Assembly: GCA_030435675.1 (NCBI GenBank)
Contig: CM059624.1
Location: forward strand, 9,944,769 to 10,008,768
Reading direction: 5' to 3'
DNA length: 64,000 nucleotides
Source of the DNA: Steinernema hermaphroditum
Lineage: Eukaryota > Nematoda > Chromadorea > Rhabditida > Steinernematidae
Shown in pieces: positions 23,239 to 34,778 of this stretch. The notes under the pieces were generated by a model. The model ran no database searches. It had not been told where the DNA came from and worked only from the letters and a program-made list of their open reading frames with translations. Made by a program: the position numbers and the translations under genes. Position 1 is the first letter of the stretch. Every line of letters begins with the position of its first letter.

Positions 23239-24540
23239 ATGTTCAAAGTTGTCGTCCTCGCGGCTCTGGCCGTGGTGCTGAACGCCGCCGTCTTCCAGCA
23301 CGAGCTCCGCTCGGTGGGATCGATGCGCGCCAAGATGATCGCCGCCGGCACCTGGAAGGAGCAGGTCCTCAAGCACTACCAGCTCCGCGCCTCCGGATCG
23401 CAGCACTTCATCGACTACTACGACAACTTCTACCTCGGAAACATCACCATCGGAACTCCTCGTGAGTCCAATCCTCCCCCTTACGGTCTCTGACCGAGGC
23501 ACTTCAGCCCAGCCCTTCACCATCGTCCTCGACACCGGCAGCTCCAACCTCTGGGTCATCAACTCCAAGTGCACTTCAGAAGCATGTAGAGGCTGCGATG
23601 ACTGCTACCGCAAGCAATTCTTCGACGAATCCAAGTCGAAAACATTTAAACTTGATGGAACTCACTTCTCCATCCAGTACGGATCTGGATCGTGCGAGGG
23701 AAAACTCGGAGTTGATACTCTAAGTGTAAGAAGGCACAGGCGCATATCGTTCTAGGAGTGGTTTCAGTTCGGAGGTCTGACCTACGCCACGCAGAAGTTC
23801 GGAATCTCGGACTCGATCGCCGATGTCTTCTGCTACCAGCCCGTCGACGGTATCCTCGGTCTCGGATGGCCCGCGCTCGCCGAGGACAACGTCGTTCCCC
23901 CCATGCAGAATGTCCTTCCCCAGCTCGACCAGCCCCTCTTCACCGTGTGGATGGACCGCCATGTCAAGCAGAGCGAGGGCGGAAACGGAGGTCTCATCAC
24001 CTACGGCGCCATTGACGCCCAGAACTGTGACTCCACCGTCAACTACGTCCCCCTCACCTCCCTCACCTACTGGCAATTCACATTGGACGGATTCGAAATC
24101 TCTGGAATCGGGACCACCCGAAAAGATCAGGTCATCTCGGACACCGGAACTAGTTATCTCTACGCGCCAACCGACGCCGCCGACATGATCGCCCAGATGA
24201 CGGACGCCTACTTCGACAACGAGAAGAACATCTACACCGTCGACTGCAGTCTACAGTACCAGCCCGACATTCAACTCTTCATTGGAGGGCAGACCTACCG
24301 TATCCCAGCGGTGGAGTACATAATCGATCTCGGCCTAGACAATGGAAGATGCGCTTTGGCTGTAGGGAGACAGGACGCTGGAGGATATGGTCCCTCGTGG
24401 ATTCTCGGCGACACTTTCATTCGATCGGCAAGTTGAAGGTGGCTTTGCTTCTTTTGACGACCGATGTTTAGTACTGCCAAGTGTACGACATCGGCCAGAA
24501 ACGAATTGGATTCGCCAAGGCTCACCAGTCGCTTCAGTGA
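23239..24540 (+). CDS. ASP-1-like aspartyl protease, copy 1
   Basis: Four exons (23239-23461, 23508-23725, 23768-24427, 24472-24540) give 389 aa. The domain order is signal peptide, propeptide, then a two-lobed pepsin/cathepsin-D fold. Both catalytic loops are intact: Asp83 in VLDTGSSNLW and Asp272 in ISDTGTSY. Block motifs such as DNFYLGNITIGTP and YQPVDGILGLGWPAL match C. elegans ASP-1 closely. It is probably a lysosomal or intestinal luminal protease. The last intron (24428-24471) has a GC-AG boundary and is absent from copy 2. A TTTGCAG acceptor ends one base before the ATG. Exon 1, intron 1 and the starts of exons 2 and 3 are almost identical to copy 2 at 30.6-31.9 kb, whereas other parts differ strongly, pointing to gene conversion. 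Confidence 0.95.
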
Positions 24541-24628
24541 ATGACCTTTTTGTGTTTTCAGTGAGCTTCAAAAATTTCTTATCCCCAACGAATTGCTACT
24601 TCACATTAGAGTAAGCTGCAGTTCAGGC

Positions 24629-24840
24629 TCAGAAGTTGACACCCTTAGTACGCAGCTGATCGGCAAGATCGTATAGCTCGCGACTTTTGTCAGTCATGCT
24701 GTTTTCCAATCCAATTTTCGTTCCAATTCGTTCAGAATTCTCAATTTCTCTTTCAACAGAGCACGACGAGCATCCATTTCTTCATGCTGAGTCCGAAGAG
24801 TGTTGCGCTTTTGTTCAAGGTCTCGAGTCTCAGGCGGTCG
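24629..24840 (-). pseudogene. Isolated coiled-coil terminal exon with a frameshift
   Basis: After a TATCGTTTAG acceptor (24841 on) the minus strand encodes a charged helix (LEQKRNTLRTQHEEMDAR ... ILNELER). It then hits a stop unless one base is added in an A-run near 24713-24716. The adjacent frame continues as a plausible helix (SMTDKSRELYDLADQLR) to a stop at 24629. No upstream exon is seen. It could be a decayed gene, a sequence error, or a last exon whose partners I cannot find. The family is not recognised. Confidence 0.35.
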
Positions 24841-24948
24841 CTAAACGATACATTGTCATTGATTACGCATAACAAGTTCCGAAGTACGATGTGGAATGCC
24901 GGTCAGCGTCCTTTGTCAGCTTACTGTCAGTTTTCCTGCGACGTGCAG

Positions 24949-24995
24949 CATAGACCTAGCTAGGTGGACATAGATCTAGCTGCATAGACCTAGAC
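24949..24995. repeat. Three short CATAGAYCTAG repeats
   Basis: CATAGACCTAGC (24949), CATAGATCTAGC (24969) and CATAGACCTAG (24983) form a small direct repeat rich in CTAG, in the gap between the convergent protease and helicase genes. The rest of 24841-25294 holds nothing recognisable. Confidence 0.5.
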
Positions 24996-25294
24996 ACTGT
25001 ATTCATCGGATCCATGCGATAACTCTATACTGGAATTGTTAGCTCTGATGTTTGGTCGCTCGGAATGGATGCCTATTTATCGCACTTATACGACTCAACG
25101 AACTGCAACTCGCTCCAGTTTATCGATGCAGAGATGCACACAAGATAAGCTATTAGTCTCACCGAGAAGTTTATGAGGTGAATAATTTCAATGACAAAAC
25201 AGTTAACTGTGCAGCTCAAGGTTAGAAACATTCAAAAACACAAGAGATATGAACAACATTCGGTCAAATTTTCAACGGATACATCAGAAACATT

Positions 25295-28200
25295 TCACTG
25301 ATACTGTGGGAAAGTGCTGGTGACGAACATCTCAATGCCCTTCTCGGCGAGAGCGCATCCGGCGGTCTTCGAATAGGACAATTTCTTGGCCCTGCCGCCC
25401 TCCTCTTCGCCGTCGTTTCCCTCCTTCACAATCGTGTACTGACTGCGCGAGGCCATCTTGATCCACTCTTCCTCCACACTCAGAGCCTAGGGAGAGACAT
25501 TTCAACCCAGAGCAGAGACAGCCCACCTGTTCGATAGCGTAGTTCTTGCCTGTTTTGTGGTAGGCCAGCTTGTCGAAAACGACAAGACGACTCTCTCTCT
25601 TCACGACACTCGAGTAGGACAGACGCAGAGCGCTGACCTTCTTCTGGCCGTCCGCGTCCACCAGGATGGGCAGAAGGGCGCAGTATCTGTCGACGCTTTT
25701 CACTCGATTGTCCATGACGGCGACGTTGCGGTAGTTCACCTGCAGGAACGCCTTGATCATCCGTTCGTAGCGGGTGCCACAGCTGCTCATGTTGGCGTTC
25801 AGCCTTGTGGTGACGATCCAGCTCAGCTGGTTGTAGATTCTCTGAAAACCTCCTTCCACCGGATCTCTCTCATCCGTTCACAAACCAGGGCTGTGTTCAT
25901 GGCGTCGAAATCGATCTTCCTCTGAAGACACCACTCCATCTTGTCCCTCTTGCAGTACATGAACTTCAGGAAGAGGATCGCGTAGAAGACGAAGTCGCCC
26001 TGGCCACCGTACTCCTTCATCCTGCTCGCGAGGAAGTGTTTATCCCCGCCTGCGATGAAAATAGGTGGCGCGTTGAGGAGAGCGATGGCGGCCACCATCT
26101 CCTGTGCACACTTGTATTCGGGCTTGACCGCCGTGTAGATCAGGTCGGCGTGTTCTACGCTTAGAGGAAACTCGAGAAGCTAAATCCCGATCGAATCAGT
26201 GTGCAGCTGAGCAGAGGCTACCGTATTTCCCTTGGCAGTAATGGATCCTTTGTTGTCAATGGCGCCATGGTGGAAGAGGTCGACGAGAGTGACGACGACG
26301 CGCTTCTTCTTGGGAGGTTCTATGAACTCGATCTTAGGGAAGAACTTGTGGCGAGAGAGGTTGAGGAAGAAGCTGTTGAGGTTGGTCAGTAGATAGGCCG
26401 GTTTGGTCATTTCGTCCATTTTTCTGAAACGATGGAACGGATAAGGGCACACCTTTAGGACCCACTTGAACATGTGTTCCGAGTACAAACGGAAGCACTT
26501 TCCAGGCGCCGTTCGGCCTGCTCGTCCCCTCCTCTGTTCGGCCTCCGCCTTCGAGATGCGAACTTCGCGAAGCTCCTTGAATCCCGTGGAGTTGAGACCG
26601 GTCTTCTCGTACATCTGCTTCACGAAGCCACTGTCGATGACGAAACGAATGCCGTCAATAGTCAACGACGTTTCGGCGATGTTTGTAGCGATGACGACCT
26701 GAAAGTCTCCGTGTGGGGAAATCTGCTCTAATCCTAGAAGCATGCCTTTCGATAACCGGAAGGGGCCGGAATAAAGGCGAGGTTCTGGAGTCTTTGTGGC
26801 ATCCGACCGAACAAAGGGATCGGGATGATAGTTCCTGTAGCAAACTCGAGGAGTTCCTGTAGGCTGTCTTCCTCCTTCTCCTCTTCCTCGGATCCCTCTG
26901 TAGATTCATCCTCAGAACTCTCCTCGCTCTCATCCTCATCAATCCTATTATAGGCTCTCTTGCGCACTCTCAAGTAGTTCTTGTTGAGCGCAGCGCATAC
27001 ATTCTCGATGTTGTCCTGAAACGCGACCTGTGTGATCCACTGGCGAGGCCTTCCTCACCTCTCCGGACTCGAAAACGAGAATATCCCCTGGTTCGTTGCT
27101 CCTCACGATATCCGTGATCTTCTTCACAATTCCCTCTGTGCGGTCCTCATTGGGCTTGTAGTTACTGTACTGGTCGTAGAAGACGTCCACTTTGAACGAC
27201 CGCCCTGGGATCTCTAGGATCGAGGTTGTGTTGAAGAAGGCGGCGAATCTTTCGCTGTCCATGGTAGCGCTAAGGAGAGAGCTTAGATGTGAACGAACTG
27301 AGGCATTCGAACCTGCATACGATGACTTTGAGGTCCTTCCGGACGGAAAGAAGGTACTTCATCTGGCAAAGGAGCTCTTCCATGGGGAGGGAACGTTCGT
27401 GCGCTTCGTCCAGAATCACAAAAGAATATTTGCTGAGCTGGAAGTCATAGCACATCTCACGGAGGATCATCCCCTCCGTCGCGTAGAGGATCTTCGTCTT
27501 GTCCGAGCAGCGATGGTCAAAGCGGATACGGTATCCCACTTGGTTCCCGACCTGACACTTCTTTTCTTCTGCAACCCTTTCTGAGAGAACTCTTGCGGCG
27601 ATTCGCCTGGAAGCTCGCCATAAGTGAGCTCAAATTGTGGCCATTTACCTCGGCTGAGTGCAGACTATCATCTTTCCACCGTGCAGCCCCTCTTCAAGGA
27701 TGAACTGTGGCAGTTGTGTGGACTTTCCGGAACCCGTTTCGCCCTTCACGACGACTACCTGGTGGGCACGTATCTCCCTGAGGATGCGCTGGCGATAGGC
27801 AGTGATCGGAAGAGCCTTCCGCTGCTCGACGATGTTTCCAGTTTGATAGTTGTGCTGAAGAAGATGGCATTTATTGGACAAGGGACAAAAGACTACCAGT
27901 CTTCTGATCTCCTCCGCGACAAAACGGTCCTCCCGCGCCTTCTTCTTCTTCAGCTTTCGCCGCTCGTATTTCTTCTTGTTCTTCAAGAAGTTCTTCTTCT
28001 TTGCTGAGTCGCCTGATGGCTGAAGTCCGCTAGGACCTAGATGAGTGTGTTTGGCGCAGATTTCATGAAAATGCTACCCTCAAGAAGGTCCCTTTCACAG
28101 ACTGTAAGCGCCTAAATTCTGATGCAATTTTCTCGAAATGTTCTGATTAGCTGTCGCCATGTGGATTAGGATTTAGATTAAGTCGTGTGATAGCCATATG

Positions 28201-28444
28201 ACTAATGGCACTTAGATATGATTAGACTCAGTCCTACACTCACTTCATGAACACATAAAGCGCCTCATGGAAAGGAAGGTGTATGCTAAGTGACAACAAA
28301 ACGCGCAAACAGAGCTGTTGTTTACAACGTCAGATATTCAACGGTTTATGAGATTACTTATAAGATGACAGTACCTGCGCCATCTCGGCCATTGACAGTC
28401 AGTTGCTCGAAAGCTTTCGAGATTTCCTCGGGCTCGGGCGGCAT
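25295..28444 (-). CDS. DEAH-box ATP-dependent RNA helicase
   Basis: Ten exons (28375-28444, 27897-28036, 27649-27854, 27313-27606, 27059-27269, 26746-27015, 26222-26698, 25886-26179, 25527-25841, 25295-25486) give 822 aa. The helicase motifs are complete: GETGSGKST (108-116), CTQPRR, DEAH in [28 protein letters not shown] and QRRGRAGRT. Winged-helix, ratchet and OB-fold regions follow. The N-terminus is Lys-rich ([21 protein letters not shown]), fitting a nucleolar or spliceosomal enzyme. An acidic Glu/Ser insert (about residues 331-357) interrupts the second RecA domain. One intron (26699-26745) has a GC-AG boundary, and one 42-nt intron (27855-27896) is in frame and stop-free. The family is certain; the DHX subfamily is not. 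Confidence 0.93.
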
Positions 28445-28877
28445 CGCGGGAGAGTCGTCCTGGAGGGGGCAAACTGGAAACTGATTAGCTAATTGAAGCA
28501 ATATGCAAGGTGGCCGCGCGCATTTCATCTCTCCTTCACGCCACACTTCGATCGATATAAGCGAAAGAGGCTAAAACGGGAGGGGAGGAGATGCGCCGTC
28601 GGCATCGCCGGCACATTTGAATGTGTACGTGGATGGAGCCGCGCGTTGGTCAGAAGAGAGAGAGAAGGCTTGAGAAGAAGGCGGGAGGGGGAGACACAGT
28701 AAACAGTCGGTTAGGGAGGGGCAGTGAGAAAGGTTTTCGTGTGTACGTTGCCGCGATTCAAAACGTTGTTGTGAACAAAGAAAGTCAACAAACTTGAGAA
28801 AAGTGAATCGAAATTGCACCAATCTGTGGGCATAGCAACCCTTTCACGCATTCCATAAAATACAATTTAAAAAATTC

Positions 28878-28950
28878 TGATCTCGGGCGGGCTCGAACCG
28901 CCGGCCTTCTGTGTGTTAGACAGATGTGATAACCACTACACCACGAGATC
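28878..28950 (-). tRNA. tRNA-Val (anticodon AAC)
   Basis: The minus strand folds into a full cloverleaf of 73 nt including the discriminator A. The acceptor stem GATCTCG/CGAGATC pairs perfectly, the D arm is GTGTAGTGGTTATCAC, the anticodon loop is CTAACAC with anticodon AAC in a CTGT/ACAG stem, and the T arm contains GGTTCGAGCC. A- and B-box promoter elements are present and there is no intron. The D-arm and anticodon loop match eukaryotic tRNA-Val(AAC). Confidence 0.95.
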
Positions 28951-30610
28951 ACTGTCATCGATCGTCTCTTTAGAACCTACCACACTGACGAAGCAGCGCC
29001 AGTCACCCAAATAAGAGAGTAACCTCACAACGGCCCCTGACTGTCTTATCGCCGTTCTGAAAAACAATCGTTAGGAACGGCGCCTCTCAGAGTCACTGTG
29101 TGCGTTTTGAACGCTTTCTTCAGACGCAGGGGAAATAGCTTTCACAGCCTTGTTCTCGGAATCAGTTGACTCATCTGTAGTTTATGGCGAAAGAAGCGGA
29201 GAATAGCGCGAAGCAAACAACACATGCGCAGATGCAAATTTTTGCAATTTCAGACGTTGCCGTGCCGGTCACGGCGAAAGGCGCCATGGAGAGAAACGGA
29301 ACACAGAGGACTGAAAGGACACGGCAATGCCGAAAGCAGAGGGTTGGGGACTTTTAGAGTAATTGCCCAGATGACAAACACGACATGCTCCATAATGGTT
29401 GGTGGATTATGACACCAGATGCAAGCATGAAGCACGCAAATGGTTGAGGAGCCGAAGACTTTGCTCAATATTTGGAGTCTTAGAAACATAATGCAGCAAC
29501 TTATGGTCAGGTCACTATGTTTGAAAACGTTTCTTTTTTTTAAACCTGATCTAAGAAAAATGAAAAATGAAGATTAACGAATCAAATGATGGCAATGATT
29601 GCCTTGAACTTGCCCTCGTTCTCGCCCCGAGGAAGTTCAAGCCAAGAGAGAGGGCCATAAAACAAAGAACGATTGAATCGTCCTTAGAGTGCAACCATGG
29701 AGAGCGGCGGGCGCTTCGAACAGGTGACGGTGGAACTGGAGTAGAGTCACCCAGCTGACTCGTTAGATTGGAGTAGCCGACGAGGGAAGGTTCCCAGCGC
29801 CTCCGATGTGATTAGTTGAGCCGCCTGGTCAACGAACTCTATCGCATAACAACAACAAACTTGGTACAGGGCACAAAACTGAGGTTCGCCATATGTAAAA
29901 AAAAGAACTCCGCAAAAGCGGCATAAAACATTTTGTATTTTTTTTTCACGTGACATTCATTCCTCTGATATGGTGTCCATGAAAAGCATCAAACTGTTAA
30001 CCATGTGGAACTCTCTTTTTAAGTGTTTTAAGTGGACACTCAGCCGCCATGCTCTCAACTTTGAAATTACGAACGTGGTCATCTCTCCTCGAATACAAGA
30101 TGTCCTTCATCCAGAAGCTTTTCTCGGAAAGAAAGATGACTCTGCAACTGCATGAAAAGTCCACTAAGCCGCTTAGTCGTGTAAACAAAAGACGTTCGTA
30201 AGCGATGAGATCGTGAGATTGGGCGCCGCAACTTCTTATCGGTGATCACAGCACAGTCACAAAATTACGCCTGCGGTCACATGGCCAGCTGTGCCCGTTG
30301 AGAACTAGGAACGGATTAAGTCGGTTTATATATTTGATCTGAAATTGATTTCTGCAGATCTCTGCAGATTTTTTCAGACTGCAGAACAGCGGATTACTGT
30401 ACTTCTTAATCGACAAAGTTATCAGGAGACAAATTTCTACCAATGCGTCCATAAAAATTCGGCTTTTTTCTCGAGTTCGATTGGGCAAAACCCTTTATAG
30501 CAATTCGGTGGAATATCCTGGCCTTAAGTTCTTTGGTGCTCAAATTCAGTTTGACCATAAATCTCTTTATTCTTGATCACTGTCCTCAATGTACAGAAAC
30601 GATTTTGCAT
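28951..30610. other. Intergenic region without recognised genes
   Basis: This stretch runs from the tRNA to the 3' end of ASP-1-like copy 2. Frames of 60-80 codons occur on both strands but lack domains, splice partners or codon bias. A minus-strand AATAAA (30566-30571) is the poly(A) signal of copy 2. The 28445-28877 part is the helicase upstream region, with a CTCCAG acceptor about 15 nt before its start codon. Confidence 0.55.
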
Positions 30611-31866
30611 TTAGAGCGAGTGGTGGGCCTTCGCGAAACCGATGCGCTTCTGTCCGATGTCGTAGATCTGGCAGAAGGAGCGGATGAAGGTGTCGCCGAG
30701 GATCCAGGAAGGACCGTATCCGCCGGTGTCTTGTCCCTGCATGGCGACGGCGCACTTTCCTCCACCGAGGCTCAGGTCGAGGACGTACTCAACGGCGGGG
30801 ATGGAGTATTCGTGTCCTCCGATCTTGAGCTTGAGGTCGGGGAGCTTGGCGTTGCAGGCGACGGTGTACATCTGGTTCTCCCAGTCGAAGTCGGCTCCGA
30901 TGACCTGGGCAATGCCGTCAGCGGCGTCAGAAGGCGTGATCAAGTAGCTGGTTCCAGTGTCCGAGATGACCTGGTCACGGCGGTCACGCTTGTAGCTTCC
31001 GACCTGGACACCCTGCATCTCGAACTGCCAGTAGGTGAGGGAGGTGAGGGGGACGTAGTTGACGGTGGAGTCACAGTTCTGGGCGTCGATGGCGCCGTAG
31101 GTGATGAGACCTCCGTTGCCGCCCTCGCTCTGCTTGACATGGCGGTCCATCCACACGGTGAAGAGGGGCTGATCGAGCTGGGGAAGGACATTCTGCATGG
31201 GGGGAACGACGTTGTCCTCGGCAAGCGCGGGCCATCCGAGACCGAGGATACCGTCGACGGGCTGGTAGCCGAAGACATCGGCGATCGAGTCCGAGATTCC
31301 GAACTTCTGCGTGGCGTAGGTCAGACCTCCGAACTGAAAAGTTCCGTTTAGAGCCTTGAACGCGTCGTTGAGTTCTTACGCTAAGGGTGTCGACTCCGAG
31401 AACTCCCTCGCAGGATCCGGATCCGTACTGGATGGAGAAGGACTGTCCGTCGAGCTTGAAGGTGGAGGACTTGTCCTCGTTGAAACGCTTCTTGGCGGGG
31501 GCTCCGGGGTATCCCTGGCAGGCCTGGTCTTGGCACTTGGAGTTGATGACCCAGAGGTTGGAGCTGCCGGTGTCGAGGACGATGGTGAAGGGCTGGGCTG
31601 AAGTGCCTCGGTCAGAGACCGTAAGGGGGAGGATTGGACTCACGAGGAGTTCCGATGGTGATGTTTCCGAGGTAGAAGTTGTCGTAGTAGTCGATGAAGT
31701 GCTGCGATCCGGAGGCGCGGAGCTGGTAGTGCTTGAGGACCTGCTCCTTCCAGGTGCCGGCGGCGATCATCTTGGCGCGCATCGATCCCACCGAGCGGAG
31801 CTCGTGCTGGAAGACGGCGGCGTTCAGCACCACGGCCAGAGCCGCGAGGACGACAACTTTGAACAT
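30611..31866 (-). CDS. ASP-1-like aspartyl protease, copy 2
   Basis: Three exons (31644-31866, 31380-31597, 30611-31333) give 387 aa. Both catalytic loops are intact (Asp83 DTGSSNLW, Asp272 DTGTSY), and the fold and length match C. elegans ASP-1, including the SCEGVLG and YGPSWILGDTFIR blocks. Codons are strongly biased to C- and G-ending throughout, as in highly expressed nematode gut genes. The signal peptide, exon 1 and intron 1 are identical to copy 1, 7.4 kb away in the opposite orientation; the last exon is unbroken where copy 1 has a GC-AG intron. A TTTGCAG acceptor precedes the start codon. It is likely the donor in gene conversion with copy 1. Confidence 0.95.
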
Positions 31867-31998
31867 CCTGCAAAGGATCTCGGTTAGAAGGGAGAGGACG
31901 ATTCCGCGAGTGGAGTCGGGAATGAGCGAGCTTCTACTGACTGAATCCACCTCTGGGATCGCCTTTTTATGCATGGGTCTTACGCGGCTCCAGCGGCC

Positions 31999-32006
31999 CT
32001 TATCAG
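31999..32006 (-). promoter_or_regulatory. GATA site upstream of ASP-1-like copy 2
   Basis: CTGATAAG on the minus strand lies about 133 bp before the ATG. The surrounding sequence differs from the promoter of copy 1, although about 90 bp directly upstream of the two start codons are nearly identical. Confidence 0.45.
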
Positions 32007-33826
32007 CGAAGCACTAGCAGACGCCCAAATCCGAAAGGCAAAGTACGTTGTCACCGTCTTGAGTAATCTCCGATTGTGTGTGGAGCACAGAAGACAAAGA
32101 GGACATTTGCATCGTCAGAGGAAGTAGTCGTCGGCTTTGCACCGGAAGTTTCTGATTTATGTACAAATGCACAGCACTAAACAAGCTCTGAGTCGTCGAG
32201 GGATTCGAAACATTCTCTTTTCGATGAGTCCATTTTGTGGTGATCTTTGGTGTGTGATTGCGATTCTGTCATAAAAAGTGCACGCTCTCCTGTTACTGCG
32301 TATCCGCGGCACTTCCACACGGCCGAATCGATCACCTCCGTTTCTTCTACCGGATCTTGTTCCGCCGTGACGTCTATGAGATAAGAAACGTCACGGTTAC
32401 TCAGTACTTGTCATGTGATCTTCCTAATTCGAATCGTTTTTAGCGATGTAGATTTTTTATCTTTGTTGCGGTCGAGTTACTAGATATCTCATACGGTAGG
32501 TTTCAAAGGTTCAGGCGATAAGAGGAAAGCGGAGCATGGGTGGAAGCGATAACAACTAGGAGAGACTCCTTCGGAGAGACTCATGTTGTCGTTATCATCA
32601 CTTCTTCCTTCAGCGTGTGTATTTCCTACAGCCTCCGCCACAGCTCTGACAACGTTATACGTACAATTTATAGGGCTACAAAATGGCATTGTTTGTTTTC
32701 CGCTCGAGATAGCCGGAAAAATTAATAAGTTCGGACGGCTCACATTTGGTGCGGCCATATGCGACCCGTGACGCGTACACTCCCGGAGTTACGCGGAACG
32801 TGGTTTATTCTGAACGTCTTGACATTTTGTTATTGTTCTTGTTTGTGGTATTAACTAATTGTGCATTATCCGATGGAATGTGTGTAGCCATTTCTCTCAG
32901 TGGCGTGCTAGAAGTGATGAATTGCTGTAAGCGGGTAAATCTTACCGGAGCGTTGCTGCAGCAATGAATCCATTTATTTTTCGGATTTCGGCGTTCATAA
33001 TGCTGTAAAAGTCGGCAGGAAAAAAGGAGCCGCATTGTCGAATACCGACCGACCCAGAATTGAGTCGATCGGATGAGTTAGCCGGCAATCGCTGCAGATG
33101 TTTGCTGCGGCCTGCGGCGGCTTTATCTAGACAAAAGTGATTATTCGAATTTTTGATGCGTTTCGTCCGGTAGCTTTTCTCGTAAGTCGTCGAAATCTTA
33201 GCGTTGATGTTTGACCATTTAAAAAGATGCGGTCTTGCATCGCCGTAATCGGAGTTCTTCCTTTCCCTTTACAGTCGAACGCACTGTCAGCATATCTGCA
33301 TTTGAAGCCGAATTAAGCGAATTCTTTGCTCTCTTTAGTGCAGCACCTTTTATCTCCACTTTAAACCTCCGTAGCATTCGGTGATGTCAGAATGAAGGGC
33401 AAACAGCAGTCATGTGCACTCCAAAAATGTTATCTGTGCTTTTAATCTCTAACTAGAGTTTTGAGATAAGATGCAGATTTAACTTTGCTTTTAGCCTTAG
33501 GACTTTTTGTTTTTTAAAAAACCTTGGTACTTTTTGGCAATTTATATGTTTCAGGAAGTATCGAATCTGCAGATAGAATCGAAGCCGAGTAAGAAAAACT
33601 ATGAAGAGTAGATGAATTCAGTGTCGTTCTTCGATTAAGATTTCGACGACGTTCGAAAAAAGCGACCGGACGAAACGCACCAAAACTTCGAATTATCGCT
33701 TCTGTCTAGGCAAAGCCCTCGCAGACATGGAGATCTCAGCAGACAGACTCGCCATCTGCAGAGATCGCCACCCTGCAAGTCTCACTCATTCGCTCGAGTC
33801 ATTTCCGGGTCGGTCGGTATCCGACA
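32007..33826. other. Intergenic region between divergent genes
   Basis: About 1.8 kb separates the promoters of ASP-1-like copy 2 (-) and the small membrane-protein gene (+). It holds only short frames. No domain, RNA gene or array is recognised. Confidence 0.55.
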
Positions 33827-34489
33827 ATGCGGCTACTCGCTCGTGCGCTCCTTTGGCTCTGCGCTGCTGTGTTCGTCGCCGTCTACGTCGCTGCCGAGGA
33901 AAAGGTCCCAGTAAAGAGCGTCGGAAACTGCGCTGATCTGAAAACCGTGAACGATCTTCCCATTCGTTCCAATGTAGGCTGCTATGTGGAGAACAAGAAC
34001 TACGAGAAGGCCGCCGGGAAGTTCGACAGCGTGCGCCGCGAACTCGAACAGCTTTACTACGAGAATGAACACGAGAAACTTGAAACTATGCTGAAGGATG
34101 AAGACAAGAAAATGAGGGAGGAGCTCAAGTCCGACTTCTTCAAATCTATCGGTATGATTACGATCATCGGGTTTGCCGCCAGCAGCTTCTTCGGCCTCGT
34201 GACTCTCTTCTTCAACTGGTTCAACCTCTTCTGGGCGACTGCCCGAGTAAGTGTCCCATTCAGAGAATTTGTTTTATCTGAGAGTGTTTAGGTTAGACGC
34301 CGTCTGTGTTCGCTCAATGAAAAGATGGTTATTGTTGAGAAGATGTTGGCGCGCCGCCGATTTGCAGACGACCACATCGAGAAGCTCAGCAAACAGGCCG
34401 CGTTTGATGCCAACTTGAACGAGGAGGAAATCACGAAGAAGCTGAACTCCGTCTATGGCGAACCGGGACCGACTATAGGGAAGGCCTAG
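33827..34489 (+). CDS. Secretory-pathway single-pass membrane protein of unknown function
   Basis: Two exons (33827-34246, 34292-34489) with a 45-nt intron give 205 aa. Residues 1-23 form a signal peptide. A luminal or extracellular part with two Cys (NCADLK, VGCYVE) and a charged helical segment (REELEQLYYENEHEKLETML-like pattern, about 60-100) follows. One strong transmembrane helix (about 108-130, ending FFNWFNLFW) leads into a basic cytoplasmic tail (VRRRL, LARRRF) with coiled-coil propensity. I do not recognise the family. The topology suggests a type I membrane protein, perhaps in the ER or Golgi. It lies head-to-head with ASP-1-like copy 2 and tail-to-tail with the glucosidase. Confidence 0.75.
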
Positions 34490-34778
34490 ATAATGAGTTA
34501 GTGATGAGTGCTGTTGAGCCGATAAACATCACTAGCAGTCATGTTGAGCTCGTCTGAAGAAGCTTTGATTTGTTACATAGTTTCTACCGATTTCTGCCAT
34601 CCACGAATTGACAAATACGCAGCGAATCAGACTCCTCGTAGATTTAACTCCAGTGGTGTGTTTATTTGCGTGAAACGCCCTAATCTATCTGCCCACAACG
34701 TCGAATCGGGAGTTTGGAGTTACAAAGCACCGTTTATCGAAATGGTTGTTGAGTGCAAAATGGAAAATTCGTTGATTT

